From positions 1-47,335 of the forward strand of contig JABDKO010000126.1 in the NCBI GenBank assembly GCA_013002165.1: 47,335 bases of DNA. Direction: 5' to 3'. Position numbers and translations under genes: made by a program. Of the stretch, positions 26,832 to 36,639 are shown piece by piece; position 1 is the stretch's first letter; every line of letters starts with the position of its first letter. Source of the stretch: Rhodothermales bacterium. Lineage in GTDB: Bacteria; Bacteroidota; Rhodothermia; Rhodothermales; JABDKH01. Below the pieces are notes generated by a model, which made no database searches, had not been told where the DNA came from, and worked only from the letters and a program-made list of their open reading frames with translations.

Positions 26832-27548
26832 TTACTCCGAGGAGATTGGCGCACCAACGGGTCTTCCGGTCTTCAACATCACCAGAGAGTCGATGAGTTC
26901 TATCGAAGCTTCCTCCATGTCTACAACAATTCTGTCAATCTTCGACACAATGTAGTTGTAGAAAAACTGCAGGATGATCGCAGTTACGAGACCAAAGACA
27001 GTAGTTAGGAGAGCAACCTTGATACCACCGGCAACGAGGCTCGGAGAGATATCTCCAGCTGTTTCAATGGCGTCGAAGGCTCCAACCATTCCCCAGACTG
27101 TTCCGAGGAATCCAAACATCGGCGCCAGAGAGATGAACAGAGACAACCACACCAGACCGCGCTCAAGAAAACTCATCTCGATAGATCCGTATGAAATAAC
27201 TGCCTTCTCAACTGCTTCGATACCCTCGTCATGCCGAAGTAGTCCAGCTTGAAATACCGAAGCAACTGGACCCCGGGTATTCGCGCAGATTTCCTCAGCA
27301 GCAGAAATACCACCTGACTCAAGGGATTCTTTAACGGAGATGAGAAATTTACGAGTGTTAATGTCGGCGCGGTTCAACGTGATGATCCGCTCGAACGCGA
27401 TCGCAAGACCGACCACGAGAGTAATGAGGATCGGCCACATGAAGCCACCGTCGTTACCCTCGTTGAACTTCTCTACCAGAACGTTGATAAGACCGCCGGG
27501 TTCGGTTGCTTCCTGTGGAAGCATCGCTATCAAACTATACAGCCCCAT
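26832..27548 (-). CDS. ExbB/TolQ/MotA-family proton channel
   Basis: 238 aa. Three membrane segments: GGFMWPILITLVVGLAIAFER (about 34-54), LVWLSLFISLAPMFGFLGTVWGM (about 131-153) and GIKVALLTTVFGLVTAIILQFFYNYI (about 174-199). LAPMFGFLGTVWGMVGAF and the Thr-bearing VALLTTVFGL are the channel motifs. A good GGAGG ribosome site lies just before the ATG (minus-strand TGGAGGATAATAGTCC). First gene of the exbB-orf-exbD-exbD operon, which likely powers TonB-dependent transport or outer-membrane maintenance. No tonB gene is in view. Confidence 0.93.
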   Translation of the reverse strand: MGLYSLIAMLPQEATEPGGLINVLVEKFNEGNDGGFMWPILITLVVGLAIAFERIITLNRADINTRKFLISVKESLESGGISAAEEICANTRGPVASVFQAGLLRHDEGIEAVEKAVISYGSIEMSFLERGLVWLSLFISLAPMFGFLGTVWGMVGAFDAIETAGDISPSLVAGGIKVALLTTVFGLVTAIILQFFYNYIVSKIDRIVVDMEEASIELIDSLVMLKTGRPVGAPISSE

Positions 27549-27890
27549 GGACTATTATCCTCCAGATTATCAAACTGTCGATTGTGCCCAAATAAGATAT
27601 CGTGTCTGCCGCTCAACCGAGAACCTGTGTACTACACCGGGATGAACGCGAAGAAATGTTGATTTGAGCTGTTTAAGTGGCACAAATAATATCCATTCTA
27701 AGACGAATTGTCAACGCAACTGTACCTGCCGGATGAATCCCATCTGTACCTATTATGACAATATACAGTCTTAGTAGTTGCCCTCCACACGCAAAACAAA
27801 GGAATATGAGGTTGCCTTGAAAAACAAAACCCGCCACCGAAAAGATCGATGGCGGGCCGTTATAGTGAAAATCTGGCTCTTTTCGTGGTA
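27549..27890. other. Gap between ctpA and exbB: terminator, long inverted repeat, exbB upstream region
   Basis: 342 bp without a gene. It holds the ctpA terminator (27820-27856), and a two-segment inverted repeat: CTAAGAC (27698-27704) with GTCTTAG (27768-27774) and TTGTCA (27708-27713) with TGACAA (27756-27761). Inside it is a direct repeat CTGTACCT at 27720-27727 and 27744-27751. The exbB promoter should lie between this and 27548; I cannot place it with confidence. Confidence 0.55.
27820..27856 (-). terminator. Intrinsic terminator after ctpA
   Basis: Minus-strand hairpin CCCGCCA (27850-27856 read in reverse) with TGGCGGG (27830-27836), plus two further pairs after one mismatch, followed by TTTTGTTTTT (27820-27829). 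It is 35 bp past the ctpA stop codon. Confidence 0.85.
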
Positions 27891-29573
27891 TTAACGTGCC
27901 CCTGTATCGTTAAATGCAAGTTCTTCCGCTTTCACCCACAAATTCATGGATTCCGTCAGCACCTTGTCAAGCGGCCGGTAAACCGGATACCACATGCTTC
28001 TGTCATACAGACGGCTCGCAATCTGTCCTTTGATCAGGATCTCAAGAATATCCCTGTCTGCTTCCAGTTCTGCGTAGGAAAAGGCAACGACTGATGAATC
28101 GCCGTCATAATGAGAGACATCATCGGCGAATATCATGTTCGCTTCGCCTGCAAAAGCTTCAAACTTCGTCATCACGTCGTCGCTGATCTCGAATCCGTCG
28201 ACAAAACCATATCGATCCTCGATCCATGCATCTCGAATTTCGGTTCCATTGTTGTCCAGAACCTGTCGCACGAACATTGAATGCAGACGTCTTCCCACGA
28301 CCTGCTGCATAAGGTGCGATAGTGTATCGGCATAAACCAGATAATCCGGCAAAACTCCACCGCCGCCGATCACCGTCCGACCGGAAGATGTCTTGTACAG
28401 TAAGCTGTCCGGCGTATTTGCAATTATTTCGTCTAATGAGGACGTAGCGTCGGCTCTATACTGTTCCGATTTGTCGGCGTAGTAATCACTCCGATCTCCA
28501 GAACCATATGGTGTCTGAATAAGCCTTCCGGATGGCGTGTAGTACCTTGAAATGGTTACACGAAGTGAACTTCCATCATTCAGCTGATACTGTTTCTGTA
28601 CCAGCCCTTTTCCAAACGTCCGTCTTCCGACAAGAAGTGCCCGATCGTGGTCCTGAAGCGCACCTGCTACAATTTCGGATGCAGAGGCGCTATTCTCATC
28701 GACAAGCACGATAACCGGTTGATGCTCAAACAGGCCACCCGCTCGAGCTACGTACTTCTCGTTTGTATCCGGGAAGCGACCCTTGGCTGACACGATGGTT
28801 TCTCCAGCACTCAGAAATTCGTCAGCTACACGAACTGCCATGTCCATGTATCCGCCCGCGTTGCCGCGAAGGTCAAGCACCAGACGTTCCATACCATCGT
28901 CCATGAGGGTCTTCATCGCCTCTCTGAACTCTGAGTATGTCGTCCGGGCAAAACGATTCAATTTGATGTAGCCCGTATCATCGTCCAGCATGTAAGCTGC
29001 ATCGAGAGTTACGATCGGGATTTTATCTCTGATGATCGTGAAGTCGAGATCATCCCGGAACCCGGGTCGATGGACCGTAACGGTAACACTCGTTCCTCGA
29101 GGACCCTTGAGATTACTCTGAACCTCTTCACTGGAAAACCCGATTGCCGGTGAGCCATCAATCTGGATGATCCGGTCGCCAGCATACAAGCCTGCCTCCT
29201 CACTGGGGCCGCCGGGTAGCGGATTCAAAACAGCAATCGTATCACCACTGTCGCCGGGAATCAGTTCGTAAGAGATACCGATCCCTTCAAAAGACGCATT
29301 AAAGTCCTCTGCAACCCGTTTCATGCGCTCCGCGTCGATATAGACCGAGTGCGGGTCCAGGTTGGAGAGCATGCCCTCAATTGCATTCTCTGTCAGGTCA
29401 CCCACATCGACGTCTTCAACATACCGCTGTGTGATAACCAGAAACGCATCTTCCAATTTCTTCAGCGATTCGTAGGCGTCGTCAGACGTAGCCCGCGATC
29501 CCAGCTGCATCCCAACGAGCCCACCGCCCGTCAGAAGCAACATTGCCCAGGTGAATAAACCCTTACGACCCAT
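27891..29573 (-). CDS. S41-family C-terminal processing protease
   Basis: 560 aa from the ATG at 29573, chosen because GAGGGG lies 7-8 nt upstream; TTG at 29612 and ATG at 29588 are alternatives. An N-terminal signal anchor (LFTWAMLLLTGGGLVGMQL) is followed by the CtpA N-domain (AFLVITQRYVEDVDVGDL, SNLDPHSVYI), a PDZ domain at about 92-167 (LPGGPSEEAGLYAGDRIIQIDG), and the S41 catalytic core with nucleophile S297 in NSASASEIVAGAL and K322 in RTFGKGLVQ. It should cleave envelope proteins from their C-termini. A C-terminal extension of about 150 residues follows, as in many Bacteroidota CtpA proteins. Confidence 0.94.
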   Translation of the reverse strand: MGRKGLFTWAMLLLTGGGLVGMQLGSRATSDDAYESLKKLEDAFLVITQRYVEDVDVGDLTENAIEGMLSNLDPHSVYIDAERMKRVAEDFNASFEGIGISYELIPGDSGDTIAVLNPLPGGPSEEAGLYAGDRIIQIDGSPAIGFSSEEVQSNLKGPRGTSVTVTVHRPGFRDDLDFTIIRDKIPIVTLDAAYMLDDDTGYIKLNRFARTTYSEFREAMKTLMDDGMERLVLDLRGNAGGYMDMAVRVADEFLSAGETIVSAKGRFPDTNEKYVARAGGLFEHQPVIVLVDENSASASEIVAGALQDHDRALLVGRRTFGKGLVQKQYQLNDGSSLRVTISRYYTPSGRLIQTPYGSGDRSDYYADKSEQYRADATSSLDEIIANTPDSLLYKTSSGRTVIGGGGVLPDYLVYADTLSHLMQQVVGRRLHSMFVRQVLDNNGTEIRDAWIEDRYGFVDGFEISDDVMTKFEAFAGEANMIFADDVSHYDGDSSVVAFSYAELEADRDILEILIKGQIASRLYDRSMWYPVYRPLDKVLTESMNLWVKAEELAFNDTGAR

Positions 29574-29634
29574 AGGAATTCCCCTCATCAATAGTAACCT
29601 TAGCGTATTCAAAACGGTACGTCATTCGTATTTG

Positions 29635-29684
29635 TTGCACAAGAGCAGGAAGTAGATTATCGACCTGCACAGTATCTTGTGTAA
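29635..29684. repeat. Imperfect 15-bp inverted repeat between ctpA and the acylase gene
   Basis: TTGCACAAGA (29635-29644) pairs with TCTTGTGTAA (29675-29684) with one G-T wobble. The adjoining GCAGG (29645-29649) pairs with CCTGC (29664-29668). The gap (29574-29859) contains the divergent promoters of ctpA and the acylase. The hairpin is not followed by a T-run, so a regulatory or leader role is more likely than termination. Confidence 0.45.
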
Positions 29685-29859
29685 ACAATACAATTGACGC
29701 GATAAACCGTCTGATTGGTAAGATGAATGGTACGATTCTTACTTTTCGTACGTATCGTCCTGCTTTCGCTCTCCAGTATCCACCTTCTACAGATCGGATG
29801 ATTCTATACAAGACCGTGCGCCGATTGATGCGAAGGGCATCCATAACTGACCCATTACG

Positions 29860-31827
29860 ATGAGTCGGACTCTAATCGTTCTGTTCATAGCTGCGGTACT
29901 GGCAGGCGTTGCTGCCGCCTTTATTTGGTACTTTTCAGTCAGGCTGGATCCATCGATTCCAAAAACTGCGGCGGTCACATCACTCGAGGGAGCAACCAGG
30001 GTTGACTGGTACCCACTCGGGGTCGAAGTGCACTTCACAGGCTCAGACCTGGATGCATACAGGGGACTTGGGTTCGCACATGCTATCGACACGCCGTGGT
30101 TAATTTCACTTCTTCGGCAGGCTGCACTGGGAGAACTTGGCTCGTGGTTCGATGTGGATCTGGCCGCAATGGACTCTCTGGTCCATCTTCTGGACATTCC
30201 CGAGTCAGCGCAGCAGGGCGAGGCGCTACTCAACGCCAGAGCATCAGCTGTTTTACAGGCATACGCTGACGGCGTCAACGCTGGTTTCGAATCCGGATTG
30301 GTCTACCGTGACGAATCCTTTCTAGCAATCAACGTTGTCCCCGAGGCCTGGTTACCGTGGCACTCCCTGGCCATAGAGAAGCTGATCGCCTGGATTGCCG
30401 CGGCTGAATCTCTCCCCGAGGATCCGGCTACCAGCGATATCATCGGGCATACTCAACAGTTGTCCGGGTTTCTGGGAATCGGAGGTTTCTCCAACAGTGT
30501 GATTTGGGGTGTCCGAAATCCGGACTCAACTGTAACAGGGATACGATACAATACCGGATCCTCACAAATACCTCTGCTGCTTCCGGCCAGACTCGTCTCC
30601 GGCAATGACGCTGCGGTAGAGATGCTGACCATCGCGGGTACTCCGTACAGTGTCTTTACAAAGACTGATGCGGGCGCGTTCGCGATTCTTCCTAACAGTT
30701 CTGCATCGGTGCTGGAATCACCGGTCGATGCTGCTGCTATTGATACCACGTTCGACCGTATCCGGCGTTTTGATGGTAGCGAATCTCTCGTCACGCAACG
30801 ACGCATCGAAAACGATCTCGTACTCGACTGCCAACCTGATGCAAATACTGTTTCGCTCGAACTGAGCATTGAACAGCTTCCGAATGTGATGCAATCATGT
30901 TCGCGATTGTCGTGGCCGGGACTGGACGTGACGTCAGATGCCAACGAGTGGACCGATCTGGACAGTCCCGGACAATTCGGGCTGTGGACGGGAAGCAATG
31001 CATCGATACTGGAGGATGAGACTACCATTCGGCCAGAGAGTTCATGGATACCGGCGGGCTTTGGTAACAGGGTTACCGTGTCAACACAATCGCAATGGCG
31101 GCCATTCTTGATATCTCGTCTCGTCGCAATCAGCTCATCGACAAGCTGGTCGGCGGAAATCCTGAAGTCAGATGCCAGAAGTTCATGGGCCGCTCAAATG
31201 GGTCCAGCACTGGAGCAAGCACTTATCAAGAACGACACCACCGATGTTGATGTCTCCTCTGCTCTCACGTACCTCCGGAACTGGGACTACGAATACAGTC
31301 CTGCCAGTATAGCGGCATCAATTCTGGAAACCTGGTCGGCGAATACGGTTGACCTCGACACCGCGTACACCGCGGACCCATCGTCCATGGCAACTACACG
31401 CGAGGTCAGGAAATCACTTGACACGCTGCGTGAGCGATTCGGTGCAGACATGTCCGAATGGCGGTGGGAAGCAGTCAACCGTCAATATCTTGAATATCCG
31501 GCGTGGTCGTATTTGCGACGTCTTCCTGAGGATCTAACAGGTCGGTACAGTCTGATTATAAGGCGTAAAACGGATAGGGTAGCATCTGCCGGAGGTCACC
31601 CCAGCACATTCAAATGGAGCGCCTCCCCGGTATCCGGACCGCAGTCGTTCCAGCAAGATTTTGTTGTCTCAGTTTCTTCAAATGATTTGTCAAAGATCTC
31701 GTATACCGGGCACATGTCCGCACGCCGCGCCCAGGCAGGCGAGACGGGGCCTGTCATTGACGCTTCGACGAAGTCATTCGGATCCGCGCGCTTGATATTC
31801 CGGAGCACGCTCCAACCCGGGGAGTAA
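29860..31827 (+). CDS. Penicillin-acylase-family (S45) Ntn hydrolase, short and divergent
   Basis: 655 aa, smaller than the usual 750-850. Residues 5-25 are a signal anchor. YRGLGFAHAIDTPWLISLLRQAALGELGSWF and LPWHSLAIEKLIAW match the A-chain region of penicillin/cephalosporin acylases. The autocatalytic cleavage point appears as GGF-SNSVIWG, where S211 would become the N-terminal nucleophile (compare SNMWVIG in E. coli penicillin G acylase). The later Asn region is less clear, and the C-terminal part (SLIIRRKTDRVASAGGHPSTFKW) is family-like. Possible substrates are N-acyl amides such as acyl-homoserine lactones. Activity is not assured. It ends 7 bp from the convergent acs. Confidence 0.8.
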   Translation: MSRTLIVLFIAAVLAGVAAAFIWYFSVRLDPSIPKTAAVTSLEGATRVDWYPLGVEVHFTGSDLDAYRGLGFAHAIDTPWLISLLRQAALGELGSWFDVDLAAMDSLVHLLDIPESAQQGEALLNARASAVLQAYADGVNAGFESGLVYRDESFLAINVVPEAWLPWHSLAIEKLIAWIAAAESLPEDPATSDIIGHTQQLSGFLGIGGFSNSVIWGVRNPDSTVTGIRYNTGSSQIPLLLPARLVSGNDAAVEMLTIAGTPYSVFTKTDAGAFAILPNSSASVLESPVDAAAIDTTFDRIRRFDGSESLVTQRRIENDLVLDCQPDANTVSLELSIEQLPNVMQSCSRLSWPGLDVTSDANEWTDLDSPGQFGLWTGSNASILEDETTIRPESSWIPAGFGNRVTVSTQSQWRPFLISRLVAISSSTSWSAEILKSDARSSWAAQMGPALEQALIKNDTTDVDVSSALTYLRNWDYEYSPASIAASILETWSANTVDLDTAYTADPSSMATTREVRKSLDTLRERFGADMSEWRWEAVNRQYLEYPAWSYLRRLPEDLTGRYSLIIRRKTDRVASAGGHPSTFKWSASPVSGPQSFQQDFVVSVSSNDLSKISYTGHMSARRAQAGETGPVIDASTKSFGSARLIFRSTLQPGE

Positions 31828-31834
31828 GGTTACA

Positions 31835-33829
31835 CTACCGGGACAGACGATTCTTGACAAGCGATTCGACAACCGAAGGATCAGCGAGGGTACTGGTATC
31901 TCCAAGTTTGTCTGGCTGGTTTTCTGCGATCTTCCTGAGGATCCGGCGCATTATTTTTCCCGATCTCGTTTTCGGTAGTGCAGGAGTGAACTGCAGGCGA
32001 TCGGGTTTGGCAATCGGCCCGATGTGTTTTCGGACGTGCGCGACGAGCTCAGCCTCAAGGGCATCATCCGGTTCGATTCCGGCATTCAGCGTGACATAGG
32101 CGTAAAGTCCCTGCCCTTTTATTTCATGCGGGAAACCGACCACTGCCGCCTCGGAAACGGATTCATGCTCGACAAGCGCACTCTCTACCTCCGCAGTTCC
32201 GATCCGATGCCCGGACACGTTGATGACGTCATCAACTCTGCCAGTAATCCAGTAGTAGCCATCCTTGTCACGCCTGCACGCATCCGCCGGAAAATACTTT
32301 CCCTTGAATGTTGAGAAGTAGGTCTGCTCAAATCGTTCCGGGTTTCTGTACACCTCACGCATTTGACCCGGCCAGGAATCAGCAATTGTTAACAAGCCCT
32401 CGCACTCTCCTTCGAGCACGTTCCCGTCGGGATCAACAATTTCAGTTCGGATACCAAAAAATGGAAATGTGGCACTGCCTGGTTTCAGTGGAATAGCACC
32501 CGGCAGCGGCGAGATGAGAATACCTCCAGTTTCTGTTTGCCACCAGGTATCAACAATTGGACAACGTTCGTCTCCGACCACTTCATAGTACCAACGCCAC
32601 GCTTCAGGGTTGATCGGTTCACCAACCGTGCCCAACACGCGCAATGAACTCCTGGAATGTTTGCGCACCGGATCGTCACCAAGTCTCATCAGAGCACGAA
32701 TTGCGGTCGGTGCGGTATAAAATATGTTGACCTGATGCTTGTCAACGACTTGCCAGAAACGCGAGGCATCCGGATAGGTCGGAATTCCCTCAAAGAAAAC
32801 CTGAGTCGCGCCATTTACCATGGGTCCGTACACCATATAGGAGTGACCGGTGATCCACCCGACGTCTGCCGTACACCAGAACACGTCTCCGTCGCCATAG
32901 TCAAAAACATACTTGTGGGTTAATGCCGTATAGACAAGAAACCCTGCAGTCGTATGCAAGACACCTTTCGGCTTGCCTGTCGATCCTGACGTATACAGAA
33001 TAAACAGCGGATCCTCTGCCGACATTTCCTCCGGTTCACATACCGGGCTTGCATCGTCGACCAGGTCATGATACCAATGATCTCTTCCATCAACCCAGCC
33101 AATGTCTGCACCCGTATTCTTGACGACAAGAACAGTGTCTACATCGGGACAATCAGCCATGGCTTTGTCAACATTTTCTTTCAGCGGGACAATCCTCCCA
33201 CCACGCATCCCCTGGTCGGCAGTAATAACGAACTGCGAGTCGCAGTCGAGGACACGATCTCGAATCGAATCCGGAGCAAAACCAGCGAAGATAACGGAAT
33301 GAATCGCACCGATCCGTGCGCACGCGAGCATGGCGAACATTACCTCCGGAATCATCGGCATGTAGATCGTAACCCGGTCGCCTTTCTTGACGCCGAGTGT
33401 TTTGAGGACGTTCGACAGCCGGCAGACGGCGTCATGCAACTGCCGGTACGTAATCTTTCGGCCGGGAGCTGTCGGATCGTCGGGCTCAAAGATTACGGCT
33501 GTCTGATCCGCACGAGTCGCAAGGTGTCTGTCAACACAATTGTAGCATGCATTGAGGGTTCCGTCCTCGTACCATTTAATAGAGATGTTCCCGGGCTCGT
33601 AGCTCGTGTTTTTGACTTTGGAGAACGGTTTTATCCAGTCAAGTTGCCGACCTTGCTCTCCCCAGAAACCGTCCGGGTCATTGATGGATCGATCATACAT
33701 TTCGTGATACTGTTCCAGGCTGGAAATATGAGCCCTGGCTTTGAAAGCTTCACTTGCCTGATAGATCTCTTTCGTCCCCGAATAGGCAGCTGTAAACTCT
33801 GTGTTTCCCTGTTCTTCGATTTCTGACAT
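31835..33829 (-). CDS. acs: Acetyl-CoA synthetase (AMP-forming)
   Basis: 664 aa, normal length. Activates acetate via acetyl-AMP. ATP motif [53 protein letters not shown], the hinge region [20 protein letters not shown] and the acetylatable Lys in [16 protein letters not shown]. The element before the hinge reads [12 protein letters not shown] where most relatives have GDGARRDEDG; the Asp is kept. A PPK2 gene lies 18 bp upstream on the same strand, with pabB-pabC before it, so the three may be one transcript. Confidence 0.97.
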   Translation of the reverse strand: MSEIEEQGNTEFTAAYSGTKEIYQASEAFKARAHISSLEQYHEMYDRSINDPDGFWGEQGRQLDWIKPFSKVKNTSYEPGNISIKWYEDGTLNACYNCVDRHLATRADQTAVIFEPDDPTAPGRKITYRQLHDAVCRLSNVLKTLGVKKGDRVTIYMPMIPEVMFAMLACARIGAIHSVIFAGFAPDSIRDRVLDCDSQFVITADQGMRGGRIVPLKENVDKAMADCPDVDTVLVVKNTGADIGWVDGRDHWYHDLVDDASPVCEPEEMSAEDPLFILYTSGSTGKPKGVLHTTAGFLVYTALTHKYVFDYGDGDVFWCTADVGWITGHSYMVYGPMVNGATQVFFEGIPTYPDASRFWQVVDKHQVNIFYTAPTAIRALMRLGDDPVRKHSRSSLRVLGTVGEPINPEAWRWYYEVVGDERCPIVDTWWQTETGGILISPLPGAIPLKPGSATFPFFGIRTEIVDPDGNVLEGECEGLLTIADSWPGQMREVYRNPERFEQTYFSTFKGKYFPADACRRDKDGYYWITGRVDDVINVSGHRIGTAEVESALVEHESVSEAAVVGFPHEIKGQGLYAYVTLNAGIEPDDALEAELVAHVRKHIGPIAKPDRLQFTPALPKTRSGKIMRRILRKIAENQPDKLGDTSTLADPSVVESLVKNRLSR

Positions 33830-33847
33830 TTCCCTTATGCGTCTGGA

Positions 33848-34663
33848 TTAGGTTAACGATTCTGGCGGGTACTGAGCGGGGTCGAAATCCGGTTCCGGGT
33901 ATTGCGGATTCATGTCTTCAAGAACCCGGATGAGTAGAGAGCTCACAATCAGGTTCCTGTACCATCTGGTTTCAGCGGGAACGACGTACCACGGGGCGAA
34001 ATCCGTGGAACATTTGTTGAGAGCAATCTCGAATGCGTGCATGTATTCATTCCAGTGGGCTCTTTCTTTCAAGTCCCCCGGGTTGAACTTCCATAACTTG
34101 TCCGTCCGCTCAAGTCTTCGTCGCAATCGGGACAACTGATACTCTTTTGAGATATTCAACATCACTTTGATGATTCGCGTACCAGTCTGCGAAAGCATAC
34201 GCTCGAAGTCGTTGATCTGTTGATATCTTTCCTCAATGACGGACGGTGACGCCCATCCATGAACCCGGACAATCAAAACGTCTTCGTAGTGTGAACGGTT
34301 GAATATCCCGATATGACCTTTAGGTGGTACCTGGTGATGAACCCGCCAGAGATAATCCCGGCTTAGTTCATTTTTCGAAGGAGCCTTAAATCCGTATATA
34401 CGGCATCCCTGCGGATTCACGCCCTTCAACACCTCTCGAATAGTCGAATCTTTGCCGCCGGTGTCCATTGCCTGCAGCACGAGGAGGACGCTGCGACGGG
34501 ACTCGGCATAGAGCCGTTCCTGTAATCCGGCAAGGGTCTTACGATTTGCCCGGAGAATGTCTCGAGCCTCTGCTTTGCTGATGGACGGATCATGTTCATC
34601 GGTGGATTGCTCCTCCAGAACAAACGTACCGTCGGATGGGACGCGATATTTTGTGAGATCCAA
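33848..34663 (-). CDS. PPK2-family polyphosphate kinase
   Basis: 271 aa. Walker A QAMDTGGKDST (64-74), GVNPQGCRIYGFKAPS, lid region LWRVHHQVPPKGHIGIFNRSHYEDVL and KVMLNISKEYQLSRLRRRLERTDKLWKFNPGDLKER. These fit single-domain PPK2, probably the class that phosphorylates nucleoside mono- or diphosphates with polyphosphate. The only reasonable start is TTG at 34663: upstream in-frame codons to the preceding stop contain no ATG or GTG, and the first internal ATG lies in the Walker A motif. It is 27 bp after pabB-pabC. Confidence 0.93.
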   Translation of the reverse strand: MDLTKYRVPSDGTFVLEEQSTDEHDPSISKAEARDILRANRKTLAGLQERLYAESRRSVLLVLQAMDTGGKDSTIREVLKGVNPQGCRIYGFKAPSKNELSRDYLWRVHHQVPPKGHIGIFNRSHYEDVLIVRVHGWASPSVIEERYQQINDFERMLSQTGTRIIKVMLNISKEYQLSRLRRRLERTDKLWKFNPGDLKERAHWNEYMHAFEIALNKCSTDFAPWYVVPAETRWYRNLIVSSLLIRVLEDMNPQYPEPDFDPAQYPPESLT

Positions 34664-34690
34664 AACTCTATCGATTAATTGATCGTGTAT

Positions 34691-36496
34691 TTATCGCTGA
34701 ACAAGAACAGCTTCGCGCCAGCCCCAGACAGCGTTGCAAATATACAATTTGGTTGCTTCGAGTAAATCTTCGACTTGAAGGTTTCTTTCGATAAACTGTG
34801 AGTCCGAATCAAGCATCTGCTGTCGGTAAACCCCTGGAAGGGCGCCTGACTCCACGGGCGGCGTCAGGAATCCTTCCTTTGACTGTATGAAAATATTTGT
34901 TCGCGAGCCTTCTGCTACATTCCCATGTTCATTCAGAAAGAGGACCTCATCGAGTCCTTCCGCCACGACGGCAGCATATTCAGCTTCGTAAAGCTCGCGC
35001 CGTGAAGTCTTGAACAACCGAAACGGATCCGATGAGTCAATTCGACTCGAGCTCAAGACCACACGAAGTATGTCTGCGGTCGGTCGATAAGGAGAAGTCT
35101 CGATCGCAAAGCGCCCCTGCCTGTCAAGTTCAACCCTGATTTTTGTCGGTTCGTTCGACAACCGCGAAATCTTGTCGATCTCGGATATGAGGTACTGTGT
35201 GTCGCACGGGTAGTTGAAATGTCTTGCCGTGCGCTCAAGTCTGGAGCAGTGCCTGTCAAACAATGGGATTGTCCGGTCGAGCAACATCGTTTCGATAATC
35301 ACGAATGGATCGCGGGTCGTCGGCACATCATTGACAAGGAACCTTGCTTTCAGGAGGCACTCGGAGTATTCGCTTTCGGCGTCCGAGTCCCAAACGACGC
35401 CGGAACCAATTCCCATAGACCCCATCCCGTCCTCCAGTTCGATTGTTCGAATCGCAACGTTGAATACCGCTTCCTCTTCGGGGCCGATATAGCCGACGCT
35501 GCCGCAGTAAACACCTCGCGGTCCTGTTTCAAGCTGAGAGATGATTTCCATTGCCCGAAGCTTTGGGGCTCCGGTTATAGACCCCGATGGATAGAGAGCT
35601 TCGAAGATGTTGCGATAACCGATGCCCTCACTCAGCTTTCCCCTCACAGTCGAGGTCATTTGAATGATCGTCTCGTAAGTCTCAGCGGTAAATAGATCCG
35701 TCGTCTCAACCGAACCGGGCGTACAAATACGTGAAAGGTCATTTCTAAGCAGATCAACAATCATCAAATTCTCTGCAGTGTTCTTTGCATCGGCTTGCAG
35801 CGCTGCCCGGATCTTGTCATCCTCCTCCTGCGTCGCCCCGCGACTGGCTGTTCCCTTCATAGGACGAGTAACTATTTGGTTACCGGATCTCTTGAAGAAC
35901 AACTCTGGCGAAAGCGACAAAACGATGTTATCTCCGGTGTTAATCATGGCCGCATAATCGACGCGCTGACGGCGGCGAAGTCTGCAATACAGTTCCACCG
36001 GAGTTAGCGAGGTATTGAAGCGATAGGGGGCTGTGAAGTTTATCTGGTAGACATCTCCTTCTCTGATGTGATGCTTGATAGTATCTATACGCGATGTATA
36101 GTCGATCTGCGAAATAGTAAAGTCGCCTTCGTCGACGACCGGCCGGGTTGCATCCATGTGCAAACCCAGCGAAGCGGCATCTTCGCGCTTCAACCTTGCG
36201 ACATCACGGTATATCCCGAACCACAGTAGACTCCTTCGCGAGTCAGGTGCGAGGGCAAGGCCGGCAACTGCAGCACCCGCCTCGTAAGCGATATAGCCGG
36301 CTACATAGAATCCGCTGGCAATGGCCTCATCGATTCGATCCAGGCACGCCAGTACGTCTGCAGAGAATCGAGTCGAAATTATGTCGGTGGGATCCCGGAA
36401 TAGCAGCGTCTGACCGGGAACGCCGGCCCGCGGGACCGTTTCCAGAAAGACAGAGCCAGGTTGCCCTATCAATTTGGGCACATCAACCAACTTCAT
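34691..36496 (-). CDS. pabB: Aminodeoxychorismate synthase component I fused to aminodeoxychorismate lyase
   Basis: 601 aa from the ATG at 36496 (a TTG at 36514 is less likely). Residues 1-390 are PabB: YQINFTAPYRF, LSLSPELFF, the PabB-specific TRPMKGTASRG with the Lys (K214) that distinguishes it from TrpE, LMIVDLLRNDLSRI and LYPSGSITGAPKLRAMEII. Residues about 396-601 are a PabC-type PLP lyase: IIETMLLDRTIPLFDRHCSRLERTA, PLP lysine K496 in FKTSRRELYEAEYA and NEHGNVAEGSRTNIFI. Together they turn chorismate into 4-aminobenzoate for folate. The amidotransferase partner is probably TrpG at 10232. The start is divergent from the five-gene cassette. Confidence 0.95.
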   Translation of the reverse strand: MKLVDVPKLIGQPGSVFLETVPRAGVPGQTLLFRDPTDIISTRFSADVLACLDRIDEAIASGFYVAGYIAYEAGAAVAGLALAPDSRRSLLWFGIYRDVARLKREDAASLGLHMDATRPVVDEGDFTISQIDYTSRIDTIKHHIREGDVYQINFTAPYRFNTSLTPVELYCRLRRRQRVDYAAMINTGDNIVLSLSPELFFKRSGNQIVTRPMKGTASRGATQEEDDKIRAALQADAKNTAENLMIVDLLRNDLSRICTPGSVETTDLFTAETYETIIQMTSTVRGKLSEGIGYRNIFEALYPSGSITGAPKLRAMEIISQLETGPRGVYCGSVGYIGPEEEAVFNVAIRTIELEDGMGSMGIGSGVVWDSDAESEYSECLLKARFLVNDVPTTRDPFVIIETMLLDRTIPLFDRHCSRLERTARHFNYPCDTQYLISEIDKISRLSNEPTKIRVELDRQGRFAIETSPYRPTADILRVVLSSSRIDSSDPFRLFKTSRRELYEAEYAAVVAEGLDEVLFLNEHGNVAEGSRTNIFIQSKEGFLTPPVESGALPGVYRQQMLDSDSQFIERNLQVEDLLEATKLYICNAVWGWREAVLVQR

Positions 36497-36573
36497 TCTA
36501 CACCTGTTCCTCAAGAATATCCGTTAAAATACAGTAGCCTCGCCGCAGATTAACAATCAGCCAAGGACATCAG

Positions 36574-36601
36574 TTGTATCTTACTGGATTGCAATTATTT
36601 T
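36574..36601 (+). promoter_or_regulatory. Possible promoter of the ATP-grasp/amidotransferase cassette
   Basis: TTGTAT (36574-36579), 16-bp spacer, TATTTT (36596-36601), lying 38 bp before the first gene. It is a moderate match to a sigma-70-type promoter. No better candidate is seen in the 143-bp divergent gap with pabB-pabC. Bacteroidota promoters deviate from this consensus, so this is tentative. Confidence 0.3.
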
Positions 36602-36639
36602 AACGCCTGATCAAAACCATAACATCGTGACAACGCGGT

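Noticed and set aside
29787-30278. 163-codon open frame on the minus strand
   Set aside because: Antisense to the start of the acylase gene, Ser/Ala-rich shadow; crosses the divergent promoter region.
33068-33826. 252-codon open frame on the plus strand
   Set aside because: Entirely antisense to acs, whose motifs are unmistakable; its translation shows no recognisable domain.
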